From an uncultured Clostridia bacterium (GTDB lineage Bacteria; Bacillota; Clostridia; Christensenellales; Borkfalkiaceae), in contig CANRCY010000051.1 of NCBI GenBank assembly GCA_947629225.1, positions 1 through 9,376 of the forward strand: DNA of 9,376 bases. The letters run 5' to 3'. The notes under the pieces were generated by a model, which made no database searches, was not told where the DNA came from, and was given only the letters and a program-made list of their open reading frames with translations. Below are positions 5,392-9,376 of the stretch, piece by piece. The position numbers and the translations under genes are program-made. Each line of letters starts with the position of its first letter. Positions within the stretch are counted from its first letter, which is position 1.

Positions 5392-7008
5392 ATGAAACAC
5401 ACCCTTCGCACAATTTTTTCGATCATGCTCGCTCTTTGCCTGTGCCTGACTTTTGCGGGCTGCGGCGGCGAGCACACCCATACCTTTGCGGCAGGTTGGT
5501 CGAGCAACGAAACCGAGCATTGGCACGCCGCCACCTGCGGGCATTCCGAGGAGCGCAGTGAGGTAGGCGCGCACACCTATGCAAACGGGAAATGTACCAC
5601 CTGCAACTATGAACATGAAGAGCATACCTTCGGGACTTACTCCGAAAAGACGGACACGGGGCATACGGGAACGTGTTCGGTTTGCGGCAAGACCGTGACC
5701 GCCTCCCACACCTATGCAAACGGCAGATGTACGGAATGCGAGTACGAACACGAAAGCCACGCCTTTATCTACTCCGAAAAGACGGACACGGGGCACACGG
5801 GAACGTGTTCGGTTTGCGGAAAAGTTGTGACGGAGCCACACACTTACGAAAACGGCGTCTGCGAAGATTGCGCGTACGAACATCAAGAACACACCTATGG
5901 CGCATACGAAAAGACGGAGAGCGGGCATTCGCAAACTTGTTCCGACTGCGGAAAGGTCGTGAAGGAACAGCACGAATACGAAAACGGCACATGTACGGTC
6001 TGCTTATACGAACATCAAAATCACACATGGGGCTCCGATCGCACTTGCACCGTCTGCGGCGCATTAAGACCGCTCTACACGGTGAACGAGGACATGACAA
6101 AGGTCTACTTCGGGGAATATCCGCAGACCCAAGTGACGGACGAGAACGACAATGACAGATCGCTCCGCAACAGTCTGGATACGGCAGCGGGGAGCGCGCC
6201 TGCGGCGGGAAATCCCGGGAAGTGGACAAGTTACGGATACTATATCGAGGGCGTCGTGACCGACCATATGTGGTATATCGACGTGGAATATCAAGGCAGC
6301 CGCTACCGCGGGGTGTATTTTACAAGCTATCGGGAGCTGTTCACGATGGACGGTTATTCGCATTACTACCAAAAGGACAACGGCTACGAGACGAACACGG
6401 TCTATTGGTTCAAATACGAGCCCATCGAATGGCGCGTTTTGGATCAGACGGGGTCTAAGGCGCTTCTCATGGCGAACGTCATCCTCGACAGCCAACAGTA
6501 TTATTTCTCCCTCGAGAACCGCACGATAGACGGTAGCACGGTCTATCCCGGCAATTACAAGGAAAGCGACATCCGCACATGGCTCAACGGGACGTTCTTC
6601 GATACCGCGTTCGACGAATATACGAAAGCGATCATCCCGACGACGACGGTGGACAACAGCGTCTCCTCCATGCCGTTAAACGAGGATTTTGACAGAGCGA
6701 AATATGCCTGCGAGAACACGCAGGACAGAGTATTCCTTTTGAGTTGGGAGGAGATGAAGTCGGTCGCATACGGATTTTTGAATGATGAATCGGCATACGA
6801 CCAAGCGCGGAAATTGCAGGGAACAGATTATGCGAAGGCGCAGGGTCTGTATGTGGCAAGTAAAGGCAACAGCCGCTGGGATCTGCGCACGCCGACCATT
6901 TGGGGAGACGCCAATGTTTACTGCGTCAATTACGACGGTACAGCCACCGATTCCCGTGTCACCCGTACGGACGTCGGCGTCGTACCGGTACTTTGGATGT
7001 CCTACTGA
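5392..7008 (+). CDS. Surface lipoprotein with CxxC repeats and C-terminal DUF6273 domain
   Basis: 538 residues. The ATG at 5392 begins a classic lipoprotein signal peptide (MKHT, hydrophobic core, LTFAGC with lipidated Cys24); AGGAG lies 10 nt upstream. The frame is open back to 5254, but that part is repeat DNA. Residues about 30-225 hold four units of about 44 residues, each with H-T-[YF], a CxxC or CGH, HTY..NG and a second CxxC, ending in YEH; a last half unit is HTWGSDRTCTVCG. Paired CxxC plus His suggest zinc-ribbon-like metal binding or disulfides. From about residue 235 (VYFGEYPQTQV) to the end (GVVPVLWMSY) is a DUF6273 domain, with WRVLDQ, DIRTWLNGTFF and LRTPTIWG, found in cell-surface proteins of Clostridia. 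The role is unknown, probably extracellular binding. A GC-rich hairpin follows the stop by 23 nt. Confidence 0.9.
   Translation: MKHTLRTIFSIMLALCLCLTFAGCGGEHTHTFAAGWSSNETEHWHAATCGHSEERSEVGAHTYANGKCTTCNYEHEEHTFGTYSEKTDTGHTGTCSVCGKTVTASHTYANGRCTECEYEHESHAFIYSEKTDTGHTGTCSVCGKVVTEPHTYENGVCEDCAYEHQEHTYGAYEKTESGHSQTCSDCGKVVKEQHEYENGTCTVCLYEHQNHTWGSDRTCTVCGALRPLYTVNEDMTKVYFGEYPQTQVTDENDNDRSLRNSLDTAAGSAPAAGNPGKWTSYGYYIEGVVTDHMWYIDVEYQGSRYRGVYFTSYRELFTMDGYSHYYQKDNGYETNTVYWFKYEPIEWRVLDQTGSKALLMANVILDSQQYYFSLENRTIDGSTVYPGNYKESDIRTWLNGTFFDTAFDEYTKAIIPTTTVDNSVSSMPLNEDFDRAKYACENTQDRVFLLSWEEMKSVAYGFLNDESAYDQARKLQGTDYAKAQGLYVASKGNSRWDLRTPTIWGDANVYCVNYDGTATDSRVTRTDVGVVPVLWMSY
5641..6027 (+). repeat. 132-bp in-gene repeats of the lipoprotein
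   Basis: The motif GAAAAGACGGA recurs at 5644, 5776 and 5908, a period of exactly 132 bp (44 codons). The first two copies are almost identical over about 47 bp, differing at one base there (5641-5687 versus 5773-5819), while the third is more diverged. This points to recent in-frame duplication or gene conversion; copy number may vary between strains. Confidence 0.85.
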
Positions 7009-7031
7009 ACCCCTTTGTTCCATAAAACGCA

Positions 7032-7060
7032 GGCGCGGCATTTTGCCGCGCCCGATTTTG
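7032..7060 (+). terminator. Terminator of the lipoprotein gene
   Basis: Nine-bp perfect stem GGCGCGGCA / TGCCGCGCC (7032-7040 / 7044-7052) with a TTT loop, 23 nt after the stop codon at 7008, followed by CGATTTTGCG, a weak T-tract. Confidence 0.65.
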
Positions 7061-7092
7061 CGATTTTCGTTCGAATACTTTTATGATTTCGC

Positions 7093-7124
7093 AAAAAAGA
7101 CGCAGCGCATGCTACGTCTTTTTT
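7093..7124. terminator. Bidirectional intrinsic terminator between convergent genes
   Basis: AAAAAAGACG (7093-7102) pairs with CGTCTTTTTT (7115-7124); an inner AGC/GCT pair closes a GCAT loop after one mismatch. Both strands end in a run of six T, so it can stop transcription from the lipoprotein (plus) and from the cyclophilin-like gene (minus). Confidence 0.75.
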
Positions 7125-7150
7125 CAAACCGATCTAATTATCCTCTATGG

Positions 7151-7169
7151 AACGCCTCAGAGGGGCGTT
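7151..7169 (-). terminator. Hairpin just after the cyclophilin-like gene
   Basis: Eight-bp stem (one G-T) AACGCCTC / GGGGCGTT with a 3-nt loop, 14 nt past the stop at 7184 on the minus strand. No T-tract follows directly; the stronger bidirectional terminator is about 30 nt further on, so this may be accessory. Confidence 0.4.
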
Positions 7170-7183
7170 GCGTTTAATGACGA

Positions 7184-8155
7184 TCAGTATTTTTTGACCT
7201 TGACCGATTTGATGGTGATCGGCTCGACGGGAACGTTGTACACGACGTCGATCTTGGCGTTGCGCACGAGGTCGATGGGATCGTATTGGTTGGCGGGAAA
7301 AGTCTGCTCTTCGGTGAAGAGGCTTCCGTCGCCGTCCGTATCGTTTTCGAGCGTCTCCGTGTAATCGGCGATCGCGTCGAGAAGTTCTTGGAAGCGGCTG
7401 TAATCCTTTACCAACCCGAATACGGTGTAGTTCTTATCGTTCGTCGTATTGGAATCTCCCGTAAACGTATAGAAGATGCTCGTGGCGCAGTTGGTCTTGT
7501 ATTTATCGCTCTGTTCGGGGTTGTTGTCGTTATTCGCCCCGCCGTCGCTGCGGACGGTCGTCACGACAGTGTCCTCTCTATCCCCCTTTTGGGTATAGAA
7601 CATGCCGAGCGCGCCCTTCTGGTGGCGGTACGACTTTCCGTTGAGGGTAACGCCGTTCCCGCTGAATTCCCCGTGCAAGGTGTAGAGCGGGACTTTTTCG
7701 CTCTCCGCGTTATAGACCTCGCCCGCGGCGATATAGTCCCCTCTCTCGGTGAGATAATTCGCCATTACGCTTCCGCGCGCGAAAACCGTCTGCGTAAAGG
7801 TGGGACCGTGCTCCTTCTCGTAATTGCGGAGCTCCGTCCAATAGTCTTTCTCTTCGAGCTCGCCGTCCGCGTTGTAGCGATAGGCGCCGCCGTAGAGGAA
7901 AATGCCGTTCGAGCGGTAGTCGTGGATCACCGTGCCGTCATAGTAGCCCGCGTCCGCAAGCTCGATGAAGTGTTGGACGGTCTGGGGAGCGCCCTTGCGG
8001 GAGAGCGTGTATTCCACCTCGTACTCCGTGCCGTTGAACTCGTAGGTGATCGCCACTTCGGGATAGTTCGTATCGCACCCTGCAAACAGCGCCACTGCCG
8101 AGCCGCAGATCGCGGCAGACGCAAGGACTGCAAAAAGGCGCATTGATTTTTTCAT
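7184..8155 (-). CDS. Cyclophilin-like (peptidyl-prolyl isomerase fold) lipoprotein, degenerate active site
   Basis: 323 residues from the ATG at 8155; GGAGG (8161-8165) lies 5 nt upstream. The signal peptide MKKSMRLF... ends in ALFAGC with lipidated Cys27, so it is anchored outside the membrane. The mature part carries cyclophilin signatures in order: GAPQTVQHFIELADAGYYDG (family P-x-TV-x-NF-x-L-x-GYYDG), then HDYRSNGIFLYGGAY where the family has FHRV..FMIQGGD, KGALGMFYT (family GxLSMA), and SIFYTFTGD with NYTVFGLVKD (family SQFFI, YTVFG). The catalytic Arg of FHR is Asp here and the Gln of QGG is Tyr, so isomerase activity is doubtful. It is longer than a bare cyclophilin (about 165 aa) because of inserted Tyr/Asn-rich loops. 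An extracytoplasmic folding or binding role is inferred. It has its own strong promoter. Confidence 0.9.
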   Translation of the reverse strand: MKKSMRLFAVLASAAICGSAVALFAGCDTNYPEVAITYEFNGTEYEVEYTLSRKGAPQTVQHFIELADAGYYDGTVIHDYRSNGIFLYGGAYRYNADGELEEKDYWTELRNYEKEHGPTFTQTVFARGSVMANYLTERGDYIAAGEVYNAESEKVPLYTLHGEFSGNGVTLNGKSYRHQKGALGMFYTQKGDREDTVVTTVRSDGGANNDNNPEQSDKYKTNCATSIFYTFTGDSNTTNDKNYTVFGLVKDYSRFQELLDAIADYTETLENDTDGDGSLFTEEQTFPANQYDPIDLVRNAKIDVVYNVPVEPITIKSVKVKKY

Positions 8156-8167
8156 GTTGACCTCCGT

Positions 8168-8188
8168 AATTTCCCCGAACGGGAAATT
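8168..8188 (-). promoter_or_regulatory. Leader hairpin next to the ribosome binding site
   Basis: Eight-bp stem AATTTCCC / GGGAAATT with a 5-nt loop in the 5' leader, ending 2 nt before the GGAGG of the cyclophilin-like gene. The leader (about 40 nt) is little more than this hairpin. It may protect the 5' end or tune translation; no ligand is implied. Confidence 0.45.
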
Positions 8189-8201
8189 CTTCCATACGTC
8201 T

Positions 8202-8230
8202 ATTTTAGCCGTTCTCGTGCATTCCGTCAA
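8202..8230 (-). promoter_or_regulatory. Sigma-A promoter of the cyclophilin-like gene
   Basis: On the minus strand TTGACG (8225-8230, 5 of 6), exactly 17 nt, then TAAAAT (8202-8207, 5 of 6). The predicted start near 8195 leaves a 40-nt leader with the hairpin and GGAGG. It is among the best promoter matches in the window and suggests high basal expression. Confidence 0.8.
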
Positions 8231-8303
8231 GTGCTTTTGGCGTAATTCGCATGAAAATTGTGTAAAAACCGTGCAAGGGAGAAAGGAAAGCGGGTGAAGA
8301 GCT

Positions 8304-8339
8304 GCCCCCTTTGAAGGGGGCGGCTCCGCCGTCTGGCGG
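8304..8339. repeat. REP-like double hairpin
   Basis: Two adjacent palindromes: GCCCCCTT-TG-AAGGGGGC (8304-8321) and CCGCC-GTCT-GGCGG (8326-8339), followed by GGTGGGGGTTGACA. The GAAGAGCTGCCCCC...GGGGGTTGACA arrangement resembles dispersed intergenic repeats of Clostridia genomes as I recall them; copy number in this genome cannot be seen here. Confidence 0.6.
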
Positions 8340-8363
8340 TGGTGGGGGTTGACATTCTTAAAT

Positions 8364-8437
8364 CACGTCATGTTGAGCCTGTCGAAACATGTCTTTATTA
8401 TAATGCGGACACCCTTCGACAAGTTCAGGGTGACGTG
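8364..8437. repeat. Inverted pair of GTCAT..GTCGAA repeats
   Basis: The left arm (8364-8390) opens CACGTCATGTTGAGCC and continues TGTCGAAACAT; the right arm (8411-8437) read in reverse gives CACGTCACCCTGAAC and TTGTCGAAGGGT. They match at the ends and core and differ in between, with a 20-nt AT-rich middle. This is the same element type as the 43-bp tandem at 5207. Such elements are common intergenic repeats and fold into long cruciforms. Confidence 0.7.
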
Positions 8438-8455
8438 TTTAGAATCCGCCCCAAA

Positions 8456-8619
8456 GCGTCATGCTGAGCCGAAATGTATTTACGCAGTCCCGTTAGCAAG
8501 TCCGCGAAGGCATCTTGGTACGTCTTGGTTTGGTTTTGAACGTACTTGGGCGTAGCAAGATTCCCTCGGGGAATTGCCGCTTCGGACTTCGTTCTTTCCG
8601 TTACGGCTCGGAATGACGC
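8456..8619. repeat. MITE-like element with 15-bp terminal inverted repeats
   Basis: Ends GCGTCATGCTGAGCC (8456-8470) and, inverted, GCGTCATTCCGAGCC (8605-8619) match at 13 of 15 positions and bound 164 bp without a plausible gene. Inside are GGTACGT..ACGTACTTGG (inverted) and a hairpin around ATTCCCTCGGGGAAT. No transposase and no clear target-site duplication are seen; a MITE-like or composite REP element is inferred. Confidence 0.5.
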
Positions 8620-8647
8620 AACAAAACTGCGGTGCCCCCTCCCCTAC

Positions 8648-8678
8648 CCCTCCCCCGCGCGGAACGCGCGGGGGAGGG
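8648..8678. repeat. 14-bp GC-rich palindrome, REP-like
   Basis: Perfect 14-bp arms 8648-8661 and 8665-8678 (CCCTCCCCCGCGCG and its complement) with a GAA loop, preceded by CCCCTCCCCTACC. It has no T-tract and lies beyond the pnp terminator, so it is more likely another dispersed repeat than a terminator. Together with the elements above it fills the gene-free stretch 8290-8690. Confidence 0.6.
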
Positions 8679-8689
8679 CGAGAACATGC

Positions 8690-8721
8690 AAAAAGCCTCT
8701 CCGAAAAAGGAGAGGCTTTTT
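8690..8721 (-). terminator. Intrinsic terminator of pnp
   Basis: 13-bp perfect stem AAAAAGCCTCTCC / GGAGAGGCTTTTT (8690-8702 / 8709-8721) with a 6-nt loop, about 13 nt after the pnp stop at 8734. On the minus strand the stem ends in a run of five T, a typical terminator; being A/T-flanked on both sides it could work in both directions. Confidence 0.85.
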
Positions 8722-8733
8722 GGTTTTTGCATT

Positions 8734-9376
8734 TTAGTTCAATTTTTCGAGGAGCTTGAAGTCGATGCCCTTTTCGCCGATCTTGATGATCTCCACCTTG
8801 ACGGTGTCGCCGATGGAGAGCACGTCTTCGACCTTCTCCACGCGGTGGTTGGAGAGCTTGGAGATGTGGATCATGCCGTCCTTCCCGGGGGCGAACTCGA
8901 CGAACGCGCCCGACCGTGCCGATGAACATATCGCCCACTTCGGGATCGTGCACGATGCTCTCGATGATTGCCTTGGCGCGCTGTGCGCTCTCGGGATCGC
9001 CATAGGAAGCGATGCACACGGTGCCGTCGTCCTCGATGTCGATCTTCGTGCCCGTCTCCGCGATAATGGAGTTGATGACCTTGCCCTGCTTGCCGACCAC
9101 GTCGCCGATCTTTTCGGGGTCGATGGAGAAGGAGATGATACGGGGCGCATATTTGGAGAGTTCGGGCGCAACTTCGGGCACGCATTCGAGCATCTTGCCC
9201 AAAATGAACTGTCTGCCCTCGTTAGCCTGCTCGATCGCGGTGTGCATGATCTCCTCGGAGATGCCCTTGATCTTGATATCCATCTGGATGGCGGTAATCC
9301 CCTTCATCGTGCCCGCGACTTTGAAGTCCATGTCGCCGAGGAAGTCCTCTAAGCCCTGAATATCGGTCATGACGCG
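8734..9376 (-). pseudogene. pnp: Polynucleotide phosphorylase, 3' part, frameshifted in the S1 domain
   Basis: PNPase degrades RNA 3' to 5' by phosphorolysis. The gene enters from the right edge in the second RNase PH domain (VMTDIQGLEDFLGDMDFKVAGT, KGITAIQMDIKIKG), then the KH domain (IGDVVGKQGKVINSI; GKQG loop at 9083-9094, IDIEDDGTVCIAS), then the S1 start VGDMFIGTV, which ends at 8912. The next S1 strand, GAFVEFAPGKDGMIHISKL, and the end KGIDFKLLEKLN (58 residues, stop at 8734) are in another frame from 8910. PNPases normally have about six residues (such as TRIEKF) between GTV and GAFV; here a single base remains, so about 17 nt seem deleted. Read straight on, the product would carry a foreign 145-residue tail ending at 8480. 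The rest of S1 is well preserved, so the break is recent or an assembly error. It has its own terminator at 8690-8721. Confidence 0.88.

Noticed and set aside
5209..5973. 254-codon minus-strand open frame over the lipoprotein repeats
   Set aside because: Its periodicity only mirrors the 132-bp and 43-bp DNA repeats; no ribosome binding site or family features.
7286..8146. 286-codon plus-strand open frame opposite the cyclophilin-like gene
   Set aside because: Composition is that of an antisense shadow; the minus frame has signal peptide, domain signatures, ribosome binding site and promoter.
8905..8920. Programmed ribosomal frameshift in pnp
   Set aside because: There is no slippery heptamer at the junction, and a shift would still leave six conserved S1 residues missing.

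Overview
The window looks like chromosomal DNA from a Bacillota (Clostridia-type) bacterium with a fairly high GC content for that group. Evidence for this: strong purine-rich ribosome binding sites (GGAGG/AGGAG), sigma-A type promoters often carrying an extended -10 TG, intrinsic terminators, lipoprotein signal peptides ending in FAGC, a RuvX gene next to a DUF1292 (YrzB-like) sequence as in Bacillus, and a C-terminal DUF6273 domain of a kind I associate with gut Clostridia. Assignment below class level is not supported by the sequence alone.

Layout, left to right. (1) 1-2045, minus: ATP-dependent protease Lon, cut by the window edge just after its catalytic serine, with a promoter whose 17-bp spacer is exactly a palindrome. 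(2) 2225-3010, minus: Holliday-junction resolvase-like RuvX/YqgF joined in frame to a DUF1292 domain, with an internal ribosome binding site and start at the junction; its own promoter places the predicted transcription start on the A of the ATG (leaderless). (3) 3123-3338, minus: 71-residue membrane-anchored small protein. (4) 3399-3971, minus: 190-residue protein with two Myb/SANT-like repeats and a C-terminal coiled coil. (5) A 68-bp divergent promoter region. (6) 4040-4921, plus: 293-residue protein of unknown function. (7) 5023-5200, plus: a complete small RNA transcription unit (promoter, three-tier hairpin, intrinsic terminator) that I cannot assign to a family. (8) 5207-5324: 43-bp tandem repeats. 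(9) 5392-7008, plus: surface lipoprotein with 44-residue CxxC repeats and a DUF6273 domain. (10) 7020-7170: a cluster of three hairpins between convergent genes. (11) 7184-8155, minus: cyclophilin-like lipoprotein with a degenerate active site, with a very good promoter. (12) 8290-8690: a dense cluster of dispersed intergenic repeats. (13) 8734-9376, minus: 3' end of pnp (polynucleotide phosphorylase), broken by a frameshift in the S1 domain that looks like a deletion of about 17 nt.

The set is housekeeping protein and RNA turnover (lon, pnp) and DNA/rRNA maintenance (ruvX), mixed with lineage-specific envelope proteins and repeats. No defence system, prophage, transposase or CRISPR array is visible. 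The best candidates for something undescribed are the orphan small RNA at 5058-5199, the RuvX-DUF1292 fusion with its leaderless promoter, and the pnp lesion.
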